Below are positions 15,630-23,603 of a DNA stretch of 33,323 nt, one piece after another. The notes under the pieces are model-generated. The model worked only from the letters and a program-made list of their open reading frames with translations. It made no database searches and was not told the DNA's origin. Origin of the DNA: Gammaproteobacteria bacterium (GTDB taxonomy: Bacteria > Pseudomonadota > Gammaproteobacteria > Thiohalobacterales > Thiohalobacteraceae); contig JACREG010000116.1 of NCBI GenBank assembly GCA_016218375.1, positions 1 through 33,323 on the forward strand, read 5' to 3'. The position numbers and the translations under genes were made by a program. Numbering within the stretch: the first letter of the stretch is position 1; each line of letters opens with the position of its first letter.

Positions 15630-17411
15630 TTAGGCCGCCGTATCCACATTGCGCTGCAACCAGTATTCCAGCAGCGTCAGATGCCAGAGTTTGCTGCCGA
15701 GGATGCGGGTGTGCTGGCCTTCCGGATCGGCGAGCAGGCGTTCGACATAGCTGTGTTGATAAATGCCGCGTTCGCGACACGCCTTCGAGTCGACGATGGC
15801 GCGCATGAACTCCAGAAACTCGCCACGCACATATTTCAGCGCCGGCACCGGAAAGTAACCCTTGGGCCGGTCGATGACCGCATCCGGGACGATGCCGCGG
15901 GCGATGCGCTTCAACACATGTTTGCCGCCGGAACCGAGTTTGTACTCGGGCGGCATCTGCGCGGCCAGTTCGACCAGATGATGATCGAGAAACGGCACGC
16001 GCGCCTCCAGGCCCCAGGCCATGGTCATGTTGTCCACGCGCTTGACCGGGTCGTCGACGATCAGCGTGGTCACGTCCAGGCGCAGCACGCGGTCGATGTA
16101 GTCGTCGGCATCGGGTTCGGCCAGCCGCGCGGCGATGTCCGGCGAGGTGTAATCCGGTCCTTGCAGATCGGGCTCGATCATCTCGGCGAACTCGGCGTGA
16201 TCGCGGTCGAAATAATGCAGACGGAAACGGTCGAGATCGCTGCCGGTCTCGGCGGCCATCTGCGGATACCAGAAATAGCCGCCGAATACTTCGTCGGCGC
16301 CCTGTCCGCTCTGCACGACTTTGACCGATTTCGATACCTGTTCGGACAACAAATAAAAAGCCACGGCATCCTGACCGAACATCGGCTCGGCCATGTTGTC
16401 CACGGCTTCCGGCAGACGCTTCAACACTTCGTCGTTGGGGATGCGGTATTTGTGATGGCGCGTCGCATAGCGTTCGACGACCTGATCGGAATACTCGAAC
16501 TCGCTGCCCTTCTCTTCCGGCTGATCCTCGAAACCGACCGAGAAGGTCAGCAGATCCTTCACGCCGGCCTCGGCGAGTAGCGCCACCAACAAACTGGAAT
16601 CGAGACCGCCGGAGAGCAACACACCGACCGGCACGTCGGCGATCTGAATGCGCTTGCGCACCGCCTCGCGCAACGCGGCGTGGATCGCCTCGGTCCATTC
16701 GGCTTCGCTGAACGCGCGTTCGGGACGCGTCGCTTTCAGACGCCAGTAGCGGCGCACGGTATGTTTGCCATCGATCGAGAGGGTCAGCGTGTGTCCCGGC
16801 TCAAGTTTGCGCACACCGCGCAAAATGGTACGCGGCGCGGGGATCACTGCATGCAATGTGAAGAGATGATGCAGCGCGACCGGATCGATGTCGGTATTCA
16901 CATCGCCCGCGGCGAGCAAGGCCTGGCTGGTCGAGGCGAAGCGGAATTGGCCGCGCTCGTGGCTGTAATACAGCGGTTTGATGCCGAAGCGGTCGCGCGC
17001 CAGAAACAAGCGCTGCCGTTGCATGTCCCAGAGGGCGAAGGCAAACATGCCGTGCAGACGTTCGACGCACTGTTCGCCCCAGGCCGCATAGGCTTTGAGG
17101 ATGACCTCGGTGTCGCCGTTGGAAAAAAATTCGTAGCCGAGCGCGCGCAGCTCCTCGCGCAGTTCGGGATAGTTGTAGATGGTGCCGTTGAACACCAACG
17201 CGAGCTTGAGTTTCCGATCGACCAGCGGCTGATTGGAATGCGGCGACAGATCGATCACCGCCAGACGGCGATGACCGAAGGCCAGCGGACCGTCGGCATA
17301 GCTGCCTTCGTGATCGGGACCGCGCCGCGCCAGGCGCGCGGTCATGCGCGCGAGCCGGCCGAGATCGGGGGCCCGGCCGTCGAAGCGCAATTCACCGCAG
17401 ATGCCGCACAT
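15630..17411 (-). CDS. asnO: N-acetylglutaminylglutamine amide-type amidotransferase (AsnB-like)
   Basis: A 593-residue two-domain enzyme. C2 of MCGICGELRFDG is the glutaminase nucleophile (class II amidotransferase, about residues 1-225). The synthetase domain has the ATP-pyrophosphatase loop SGGLDSS at 267-273. Length, the MCGICGELRFDG opening and the RPKGYFPVPALKY segment match the asparagine-synthase-like enzymes that amidate N-acetylglutaminylglutamine to the osmolyte NAGGN, rather than ordinary AsnB of about 554 residues. The usual partners, an N-acetylglutaminylglutamine synthetase (ngg) and a peptidase, are not adjacent; a BON lipoprotein gene lies upstream. If partners are missing from the genome it may amidate something else. 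Ordinary asparagine synthetase is the alternative. Confidence 0.8.
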   Translation of the reverse strand: MCGICGELRFDGRAPDLGRLARMTARLARRGPDHEGSYADGPLAFGHRRLAVIDLSPHSNQPLVDRKLKLALVFNGTIYNYPELREELRALGYEFFSNGDTEVILKAYAAWGEQCVERLHGMFAFALWDMQRQRLFLARDRFGIKPLYYSHERGQFRFASTSQALLAAGDVNTDIDPVALHHLFTLHAVIPAPRTILRGVRKLEPGHTLTLSIDGKHTVRRYWRLKATRPERAFSEAEWTEAIHAALREAVRKRIQIADVPVGVLLSGGLDSSLLVALLAEAGVKDLLTFSVGFEDQPEEKGSEFEYSDQVVERYATRHHKYRIPNDEVLKRLPEAVDNMAEPMFGQDAVAFYLLSEQVSKSVKVVQSGQGADEVFGGYFWYPQMAAETGSDLDRFRLHYFDRDHAEFAEMIEPDLQGPDYTSPDIAARLAEPDADDYIDRVLRLDVTTLIVDDPVKRVDNMTMAWGLEARVPFLDHHLVELAAQMPPEYKLGSGGKHVLKRIARGIVPDAVIDRPKGYFPVPALKYVRGEFLEFMRAIVDSKACRERGIYQHSYVERLLADPEGQHTRILGSKLWHLTLLEYWLQRNVDTAA

Positions 17412-17455
17412 GGGTCAATCCTGGAGCATTCTGAATTCGGCAGGCACAGACAGAA

Positions 17456-17521
17456 GTAGGAGCGGCTTCTGGCCGCGAACGGCTAGGCTGCGACCGGTTC
17501 GCGGCCGAAGGCCGCTCCTAC
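17456..17521. repeat. GTAGGAGCGGC palindromic intergenic repeat
   Basis: The left half GTAGGAGCGGCTTCTGGCCG and the right half ending in CGGCCGAAGGCCGCTCCTAC form an inverted repeat around a centre near 17485-17492. The sequence type is common in intergenic regions of gammaproteobacteria such as Pseudomonas and Xanthomonas. It sits between the amidotransferase start and the BON gene end. Both genes run leftward, so it could act on the BON transcript 3' end. Confidence 0.8.
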
Positions 17522-17535
17522 CAAAACGATGATCG

Positions 17536-17886
17536 CTAGTTCGCGCCGACCGTGAGCTTGGACACGACCTGCCGCACGCCGCGCACGTTGCGCGCGAGGT
17601 CCACGGCGCGGTCGACCACGGTTTGATTGGGAACATTGCCGTACAGCGTCACCACGCCGCGGTAGGTGTCGACATTGATCAGGCGCGCCTGCACCAGATC
17701 GTCGCCGACATAGCGCGTGTTGACGGATGACGTAATCGTCGCATCCTGCGCAATCTCGGCCGCGCTACGATCGTCCTTGCCCACGTAGTAACCGCCGGCC
17801 GCCGCGCCGCCGACCACCGCCGCCGCACAGCCGCTCAGCAGACCAATCCATACCACCACCGTCACTGTCGATAACCAGCGCTTCAT
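17536..17886 (-). CDS. BON-domain lipoprotein
   Basis: Start set at ATG 17886 (MKRWLST), preceded by GGGAG; the frame stays open further upstream but that part is not protein-like. The 116-residue product has a lipoprotein signal with lipobox LLSGC (C20). A glycine-rich segment (AAAVVGGAAAGGYYVGKDDRS) follows, then one BON domain: ITSSVNTRYVGDDLVQARLINVDTYRGVVTLYGNV to VRGVRQVVSKLTV. BON proteins are periplasmic phospholipid-binding or envelope-stress proteins similar to OsmY or DolP; DolP has two BON domains, this only one. It follows no operon partner closely and is divergent from the PuuD-like gene. Confidence 0.9.
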   Translation of the reverse strand: MKRWLSTVTVVVWIGLLSGCAAAVVGGAAAGGYYVGKDDRSAAEIAQDATITSSVNTRYVGDDLVQARLINVDTYRGVVTLYGNVPNQTVVDRAVDLARNVRGVRQVVSKLTVGAN

Positions 17887-18140
17887 CCGCGTACTCCCGT
17901 CGCATTGAGAATGCCGCGCATTATGCGGCCCCGCGTGCCCATCCGCCACCGCCTCGGCATGGCCGACAACCGCACTCGGTTCGAGCCCCCGTTCATCGAT
18001 ACACATCCCGGCACGATACGCGGCCGCCCCAACATTGACATATTGCAATACACGGGCCGCTGCCTTATCCTGCCGAACCTTAGAAAAACAGTCAGCTTTT
18101 CTGAACCACACGTTTTACAACGCTTTTCTAACAAATTTTC

Positions 18141-18145
18141 GGAGG
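18141..18145 (+). promoter_or_regulatory. Strong Shine-Dalgarno of the PuuD-like gene
   Basis: GGAGG eight bases before ATG 18154 decides the start: the frame is open for another 83 codons upstream, but that extension overlaps the divergent BON promoter region and is not protein-like. Confidence 0.8.
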
Positions 18146-18153
18146 ACCGATCC

Positions 18154-18759
18154 ATGAACCCACTCAAGTCCATCCCGGGCACCCTCATTGCTGGTTTCGT
18201 CCTGGCGATCGTCATTATGTTCGCGCTCGGCGTAACCAACACGCCCAACCCGTGGGAATTCTGGGTGTGGATGCATGTGCTGGTCGGCATCACCTGGATC
18301 GGTCTGCTCTATTACTTCAACTTCGTGCAGGTGCCCGGCGTGGGCAAAGCCCTGGCCGAGGCCAACAGCGGCGGTCCCGGTGCCGCGGCCATCAATAAGT
18401 ACATCGCCCCGCGCGCCCTGTTGTGGTTCCGCTGGGCGGCCGTCGCCACCTGGTTGACCGGCGCGCTGGCGCTGGAGGCCATGCACACCGCCGAAGGTTC
18501 CGGCTTCGTCGCCGCCTTCACCTTCGCCGAGGGTTACAAGATTATCGGCATGGGCGCTTGGCTCGGCACCATCATGCTGTTCAACGTCTGGGTGCTGATC
18601 TGGCCGAACCAGAAGAAGATTCTGGGCATTGTGCAGTCCACGCCGGAGGCCATCGCCAAGGCCAAGGTCGTCGCCCTGATGGCCTCGCGTACCAACACGA
18701 TGTTGTCGATACCGATGATCCTCGGCATGACCGGCCAGATGCACGGCCTGCCGTTCTGA
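18154..18759 (+). CDS. PuuD-like (urate oxidase N-terminal domain) membrane protein
   Basis: A 201-residue inner-membrane protein with about four or five helices. The helix WEFWVWMHVLVGITWIGLLYYFNFVQV has the His and the GITWIG motif typical of the membrane domain of PuuD-type urate hydroxylases. Later helices are ALLWFRWAAVATWLTGALAL and GAWLGTIMLFNVWVLIWPNQ. Full-length PuuD has an added cytochrome c domain, absent here, and no purine genes are nearby, so urate oxidation is not supported. The stand-alone form is common in proteobacteria with unknown function. The C-terminus, SRTNTMLSIPMILGMTGQMHG, is well kept in the family. Two hairpins follow the stop. Confidence 0.85.
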   Translation: MNPLKSIPGTLIAGFVLAIVIMFALGVTNTPNPWEFWVWMHVLVGITWIGLLYYFNFVQVPGVGKALAEANSGGPGAAAINKYIAPRALLWFRWAAVATWLTGALALEAMHTAEGSGFVAAFTFAEGYKIIGMGAWLGTIMLFNVWVLIWPNQKKILGIVQSTPEAIAKAKVVALMASRTNTMLSIPMILGMTGQMHGLPF

Positions 18760-18785
18760 TCTACTGATCCGATCCAAATGGGCGC

Positions 18786-18840
18786 GTGCCGGGTTCTCCC
18801 GGCACACCCTCACAAAGCCCGGCCCCGTGCCGGGCTTTGT
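18786..18840 (+). terminator. Double hairpin terminator after the PuuD-like gene
   Basis: Hairpin 1 pairs GTGCCGGG with CCCGGCAC (18786-18805). Hairpin 2 pairs ACAAAGCCCGG with CCGGGCTTTGT (18812-18840) and is followed by CATTTCC, a weak T tract. It separates this gene from argD. Confidence 0.75.
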
Positions 18841-18878
18841 CATTTCCAGGCATCGCTTCAGGGGTAACCATCCGGTAA

Positions 18879-18907
18879 TTGCGCCTGGCCCGGGGCATCG
18901 TTAGAAT
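18879..18907 (+). promoter_or_regulatory. Candidate sigma-70 promoter of argD-argF
   Basis: TTGCGC (18879-18884) and TAGAAT (18902-18907) are 17 bp apart, upstream of argD. The -10 is good and the -35 matches only in its first three bases. No ARG box is evident. Confidence 0.35.
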
Positions 18908-18967
18908 CGGCCTCTTTCCGGCGGCTCCCCTGGGCTGCCGTTTGCTTTTTTATGGGTTGGAAGTGCG

Positions 18968-20149
18968 ATGGCCAATGACACCTTGATGACCACCTACGCT
19001 CGACTGCCGGTGCGCTTTGTGCGCGGCGAAGGCGCGCGTCTGTGGGACACCGAGGGCCGCGAATATCTCGACGCACTCAGCGGCGTCGCCGTGTGCGGAC
19101 TCGGGCATGCACATCCGGCCGTTGCCGCGGCGTTATGCGCGCAAGCCGGCACACTGATCCACACCTCGAATATCTACGAGATTCCCTTGCAGGAAGAACT
19201 CGCCGCGCACCTGCTGCGACTGTCCGGCCTGGAACGCGCCTTCTTCTGCAACTCCGGCTGCGAGGCCAATGAAGCGGCCATCAAGCTGGCGCGTCTGCAC
19301 GGCCATAAGCGCGGCATCAAGGAACCGGCCATCATCGTCATGGAAGGCAGCTTCCACGGCCGCACGCTGGCCACGCTCACCGCCACCGGCAATCGCAAGG
19401 TGCAGGCCGGTTTCGAGCCGCTGGTAAAAGGTTTCGTGCGCGTACCGTATAACGATCTCGACGCGCTGTGCACGGTGGCCGAGAACAGCGATAACGTCGT
19501 CGCCGTGTTGGTCGAACCGGTGCAGGGCGAAGGCGGCATCCGCATACCCGATGCCGATTACCTCGCCGGCGTGCGCGCGCTGTGCGATAAACACCAGTGG
19601 CTGATGATGCTCGACGAAGTGCAGACCGGCATGGGCCGCACCGGCCGCTGGTTCGCCTGTCAGCACAGCAACGTGCAGCCCGATGTCATGGTGCTCGCCA
19701 AGGGACTCGGCAATGGCATGCCCATCGGCGTTTGTCTGGCGCGCGGCACCGCCGCCACCACCTTCGAACCCGGCAATCACGGTTCGACCTTCGGCGGCAA
19801 TCCGCTCGCGTGCAGCGCGGCGCTTGCGGTGATCTCCACCACTGAAAAAGAAGCACTGGTCGCGCGCGCCGCACAACTCGGTCAGCGCATGCTCGATGGC
19901 TTCACGCAACGCTTGGCCAACACCGCCGGTGTTGTCGCCATTCGCGGCCTCGGATTGATGTTGGCCGTGGAACTGGATCGTCCCTGCGGCGAACTGGTGA
20001 AATCGGCACTGGCGCGCGGCCTGCTCATCAACGTCACCGCCGACAAAGTGGTGCGGCTGCTGCCGCCTCTGATCTTGAGCGATGCGCAGGCCGACCGTAT
20101 CGTCGCCGAAGTCAGTCAATCGATCGTCGAGTTTCTCGCCCCAAAGTAA
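18968..20149 (+). CDS. argD: Acetylornithine aminotransferase
   Basis: A 393-residue class III PLP-dependent aminotransferase that converts N-acetylglutamate semialdehyde to N-acetylornithine (and can serve lysine synthesis). The PLP lysine is K245 in VLAKGLGNGMPIG. D216 in LMMLDEVQTGMGRTG contacts the pyridine nitrogen. The FCNSGCEANEAAIKLAR and GSFHGRTLATLTATG segments bind phosphate and substrate. Length is normal. It is followed 16 bp later by argF, giving an arginine operon. Succinylornithine transaminase is the main alternative, but the argF context favours ArgD. Confidence 0.95.
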   Translation: MANDTLMTTYARLPVRFVRGEGARLWDTEGREYLDALSGVAVCGLGHAHPAVAAALCAQAGTLIHTSNIYEIPLQEELAAHLLRLSGLERAFFCNSGCEANEAAIKLARLHGHKRGIKEPAIIVMEGSFHGRTLATLTATGNRKVQAGFEPLVKGFVRVPYNDLDALCTVAENSDNVVAVLVEPVQGEGGIRIPDADYLAGVRALCDKHQWLMMLDEVQTGMGRTGRWFACQHSNVQPDVMVLAKGLGNGMPIGVCLARGTAATTFEPGNHGSTFGGNPLACSAALAVISTTEKEALVARAAQLGQRMLDGFTQRLANTAGVVAIRGLGLMLAVELDRPCGELVKSALARGLLINVTADKVVRLLPPLILSDAQADRIVAEVSQSIVEFLAPK

Positions 20150-20165
20150 TCAAGAGTAAGCAGCA

Positions 20166-21068
20166 ATGCCGGTACGCCATTTTCTCACCCTCCTCGACCT
20201 GTCGCCCGATGAACTCCAGGGGCTGATGCGCCGCTCTATCGAGCTGAAGACCAAGCAGCGTGCCGGCGAACTGTATCAACCGCTGCGCGGCAAGATCCTC
20301 GGCATGGTGTTCGAGAAGTCCTCGACGCGCACGCGCGTATCCTTCGAGGCCGGCATGGCGCAGCTCGGCGGGCATGCGCTGTTCCTGTCGCCGCGCGACA
20401 CCCAGCTCGGCCGCGGCGAACCCATCGAGGATACCGCGCGCGTGTTGTCGCGCATGGTCGACATCATCATGATCCGCACCTACGAGCACGAGAAGCTGGA
20501 ACGCTTCGCCGCGCATTCGCAGGTACCGGTCATCAACGCGCTCACCGACCGCTGCCATCCCTGCCAGTTGCTGGCCGACATCCAGACTTACATCGAGCAT
20601 CGCGGCGATATCCGCGGCAAGACCGTGGCCTGGATCGGCGATGGCAACAACATGTGCAATTCCTACCTGGGCGCCGCCAAGCAATTCGGTTTCAAGCTGA
20701 ACGTTGCTGCGCCCAAAGGCTATGAACCGTCCGCCGACTTCGTCGCCTGCGCCGCCGGTCATGTCGAAGTCGGCAGCGATCCCGCCGCTGCCGCACGCGG
20801 CGCCGACCTGGTGGTCACCGACGTGTGGGCCAGCATGGGTCAGGAAGAGGAACAGGCTGCGCGCGCCAAAGCCTTCGCCGCCTTCCAGGTCGATGCCAAA
20901 CTCATGAAACTCGCCGCCAAAGACGCGTTGTTCATGCACTGTCTGCCCGCGCACCGCGGCGAAGAAGTCGCGGCCGACGTGATCGACGGCCCGCAAAGCG
21001 TGGTGTGGGACGAAGCGGAAAACCGCCTGCATGCGCAGAAAGCGCTGCTGGAATTGCTGCTGACCTGA
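20166..21068 (+). CDS. argF: Ornithine carbamoyltransferase
   Basis: A 300-residue enzyme that makes citrulline from ornithine and carbamoyl phosphate. The carbamoyl-phosphate motif STRTR is at residues 53-57, with HPCQ in [12 protein letters not shown]. The ornithine-binding region is [14 protein letters not shown], and the catalytic cysteine lies in [11 protein letters not shown]. Length is typical for the anabolic form. It is cotranscribed with argD. A hairpin at 21105-21123 (CACGCGGC and GCCGCGTG) lies after the stop and lacks a T tract. Confidence 0.97.
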   Translation: MPVRHFLTLLDLSPDELQGLMRRSIELKTKQRAGELYQPLRGKILGMVFEKSSTRTRVSFEAGMAQLGGHALFLSPRDTQLGRGEPIEDTARVLSRMVDIIMIRTYEHEKLERFAAHSQVPVINALTDRCHPCQLLADIQTYIEHRGDIRGKTVAWIGDGNNMCNSYLGAAKQFGFKLNVAAPKGYEPSADFVACAAGHVEVGSDPAAAARGADLVVTDVWASMGQEEEQAARAKAFAAFQVDAKLMKLAAKDALFMHCLPAHRGEEVAADVIDGPQSVVWDEAENRLHAQKALLELLLT

Positions 21069-21320
21069 TATTCACGCCCCCGCCCGCCCCAACCGCAAGA
21101 ACGGCACGCGGCGCTGCCGCGTGGGTGACCGTTGAAAATCGCCTCTATCGTCGTCCAGCCCGACAAAAGTCAATTCTTCACCGCTCGCGCGACTTCATTT
21201 GGGATAAATATCCCATCATAATGGCATCTCTATTACGCCACACGAAGTGTCCTACCTCGGCTATTCAAGCGAGGCCGCTACCGACTGGCATGCATTCCGA
21301 CCGGTATGAGGAAAATCAAC

Positions 21321-22433
21321 ATGAACACACACACGACTAGCAAAGCGATCGCGATACTCCCCAGTTTCAAATCTCATTTTCCCGCTTGGGCTGTGGTGGC
21401 TTCTCTCACCCTGGCCCCAGGCATTACCTCTGCGGCGGTTGTCGGCTTCCTGGGTAATTTCGATGTCATCAACGACACGGGCTACACCGCGCACGGTTTT
21501 GAAATCGATCTCGAAGGGCTGCATAGCAGCGACATCACCGACACCTTCGGCGGGATAGGCCGGGGTTTCCCGAGCGGGCGCGGCTTCGATCCTTCAACCA
21601 GCGTGGAGCGCTACGGCGCCCCGACCATTACCGAGTATTCGAACGGTTCGACGTTTGGCACCAAGATTACCTACTTCGGTCTCTTCGATGGCAGCAGTTG
21701 GGATTACGGTACGCCCAGCGGCAGCTTCATTACGCCTGGCGATAATTGCTGGTCCGGTGGTGGCGTTGGTTATGGTCCCAGCACGCCGTGCGATCACTTT
21801 GGTGTCGGCACAACCACGAATGCGACCAAGACCACCTACAGTTGGCTGATTGAGACGGGGACACCCGGCGTACTCAGTAATGGAGTAGTCAGTCTTCCTG
21901 CCCCGGCGTGGAATGTCATCCCAGACCCCGTCGTCGGCGCTCCACCGATCGTCGTGGCACAAATCCAAGCCCCCGCGCCCGAAAACGAAGCGCAGTTTGG
22001 AGAAGCGATTTGGGTCAAGGTTTTCACCTCCGAGTTTGAGAACCCTATCGGCCTGGAAGAACTCGTCGGCGATAACGCCAAGGTTCAGCAAGCGGTCACC
22101 GAAGTCGAGTGGCAATTATTGCAGACAGACCCAGGCAATCCGCTCGCCGGACAACTGGAAAGCGGTTATGGAGCCCCCGTCGGTCCGAATGCCGCATCTA
22201 TCCTGCGTCGATATGAGTTCTTCAAATATGCCGGAGACTACGATCCGGAAACGCACCAAGCCTTGGTGGGCAGCGACTCGCATCCGCAGAATTTCGAAAT
22301 CGGCACCTATATCGGCGCGCAAAATGCGGCAGCCAATTTGAACGCCGTGCCATTGCCCCCCGCCTTCGCATTACTGGGCTCTGGACTCGCGTTCCTTGTC
22401 GGTGGCTTCAGGCAAAAGAAAAAGCGCGCTTAA
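21321..22433 (+). CDS. VPLPA-CTERM (PEP-CTERM-like) exosortase-sorted exported protein
   Basis: Start chosen at ATG 21321 because GAGGAA lies eight bases before it; an ATG five codons upstream overlaps that site. The 370-residue protein has a signal peptide (AWAVVASLTLAPGITSA, cleaved near residue 37). The body is a Gly/Ser/Thr-rich beta-type domain with few Lys and two Cys (CWSGGG and CDHFG). The C-terminus is a sorting signal: VPLPPAFALLGSGLAFLVGG followed by basic RQKKKRA. That layout of motif, membrane helix and Arg/Lys cluster is the PEP-CTERM/VPLPA-CTERM signal recognised by exosortases. Such proteins are usually surface or extracellular-matrix proteins. No exosortase gene is in the window. 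A strong terminator follows. Confidence 0.87.
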   Translation: MNTHTTSKAIAILPSFKSHFPAWAVVASLTLAPGITSAAVVGFLGNFDVINDTGYTAHGFEIDLEGLHSSDITDTFGGIGRGFPSGRGFDPSTSVERYGAPTITEYSNGSTFGTKITYFGLFDGSSWDYGTPSGSFITPGDNCWSGGGVGYGPSTPCDHFGVGTTTNATKTTYSWLIETGTPGVLSNGVVSLPAPAWNVIPDPVVGAPPIVVAQIQAPAPENEAQFGEAIWVKVFTSEFENPIGLEELVGDNAKVQQAVTEVEWQLLQTDPGNPLAGQLESGYGAPVGPNAASILRRYEFFKYAGDYDPETHQALVGSDSHPQNFEIGTYIGAQNAAANLNAVPLPPAFALLGSGLAFLVGGFRQKKKRA

Positions 22434-22456
22434 TCGCACGCGTATTTTTCTAACGA

Positions 22457-22484
22457 AAAGCCGCCGCATCAGGCGGCTTTTTTT
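22457..22484 (+). terminator. Rho-independent terminator of the VPLPA-CTERM gene
   Basis: AAAGCCGCC and GGCGGCTTT pair around GCATCA and are followed by four more T. It starts 24 bases after the stop codon. Confidence 0.92.
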
Positions 22485-22636
22485 GGTTCCACACTTTCAG
22501 CGCATGGTCGTTGCACACTGAAAGCCGTGGCGCACTTCTATGCAAGAGGCACGACCTGATACACTTTCGGCCTCGTCATATCGCATCCTGCCGACACAAA
22601 CATCTAACCGGCCTTGCCGGGTGAGAATCGAACGCC

Positions 22637-23602
22637 ATGCATGACACCCTGAATCACGGCGTGTTTCTGGATCTGGACACCTTGCATCCGCAGGATCTGG
22701 ATCTCGCCGCGCTACGCGCCACACTGCCGCGCTGGGAGTTGCACGAACACAGCGAACCCGCCGACGGCGCGCGCCGCTTGCAGGCTGCCGATGTGGCGAT
22801 CGCCAACAAATTCGTCATCGACGCGGCATTGTTGGCGCGCGCCCCGCAGCTCAAACTGATCTGCGTCGCCGCCACCGGCACCAACAACGTCGATCTGGCC
22901 GCCGCCACGGAGCGCGGCATTACGGTGTGCAATGTCACCGGCTACGCCACCGCCTCGGTGGTCGAACATGTGTTCGCGCTGATACTTGCGCTGCAACGGC
23001 GCCTCACCGAGCAACAACATGCCGCGCACAGCCAGTGGGCACACCAACGCGATTTCTGCGTACTCGATTATCCAACCACGGAACTGCACGGCAAAACACT
23101 GGGCATCGTCGGTTACGGGGAACTCGGTCGCGCGGTGGCGGCGGTGGGCAGCGCCTTCGGCATGCAGGTGCTGATTGCGCAGCGCCCCGGCGGCGACGAC
23201 CGCGAAGGGCGCGCGCCCTTGGACGACGTACTGCGCAGGGCGGATGTACTGAGTCTGCACTGCCCGCTGACGCATACGACACGCGGCCTGATCGGCGCGC
23301 GCGAATTGACCTTGATGAAACCCACCGCGCTGCTCATCAACACTGCGCGCGGCGGCATCGTCGACGAGGCCCCGCTCATGCATGCACTGCAACACAATCG
23401 CATCGGCGGCGCCGGCGTGGACGTGCTGATCGAGGAACCGCCGCGGCACGGCAATCCGTTGCTATTGCACAAACTGCCGAATCTGATTGTCACGCCGCAC
23501 ATCGCCTGGGCCAGCCGCGAGGCACGCCAACGCCTGGTCGATGAAGTCACCGCGAATATCCGCGCCTACCTCGACGGCACGCCGCGTAATCGGGTGGTTT
23601 GA
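22637..23602 (+). CDS. D-2-hydroxyacid dehydrogenase (glycerate/hydroxypyruvate reductase-like)
   Basis: A 321-residue NAD(P)-dependent dehydrogenase. The Rossmann fingerprint is GKTLGIVGYGELGRAVAAVG near residue 156. The catalytic Arg is in NTARGGIVDE, the Glu in LIEEPP and the His in TPHIAWAS. Early VAATGTNNVDLAAATERGITVCNVTGY is the substrate-loop segment. HprA/TtuD-type hydroxypyruvate reductases are the nearest recognised type, but formate, lactate or phosphonate relatives share these motifs, so substrate is unassigned. It stands alone between a terminator and the convergent HPP gene, whose end is two bases away. Confidence 0.9.
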   Translation: MHDTLNHGVFLDLDTLHPQDLDLAALRATLPRWELHEHSEPADGARRLQAADVAIANKFVIDAALLARAPQLKLICVAATGTNNVDLAAATERGITVCNVTGYATASVVEHVFALILALQRRLTEQQHAAHSQWAHQRDFCVLDYPTTELHGKTLGIVGYGELGRAVAAVGSAFGMQVLIAQRPGGDDREGRAPLDDVLRRADVLSLHCPLTHTTRGLIGARELTLMKPTALLINTARGGIVDEAPLMHALQHNRIGGAGVDVLIEEPPRHGNPLLLHKLPNLIVTPHIAWASREARQRLVDEVTANIRAYLDGTPRNRVV

Positions 23603-23603
23603 A

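Noticed and set aside
15535-16698. 387-codon open frame on the minus strand
   Set aside because: Alternative frame of the amidotransferase gene running into the hairpin repeats; Arg-rich low-complexity product.
17905-18153. N-terminal extension of the PuuD-like protein
   Set aside because: It has no membrane or domain character and overlaps the divergent promoter region; the strong GGAGG precedes the ATG at 18154.
21105-21123. Terminator after argF
   Set aside because: The hairpin is perfect but has no following T run, so I mention it only with argF.
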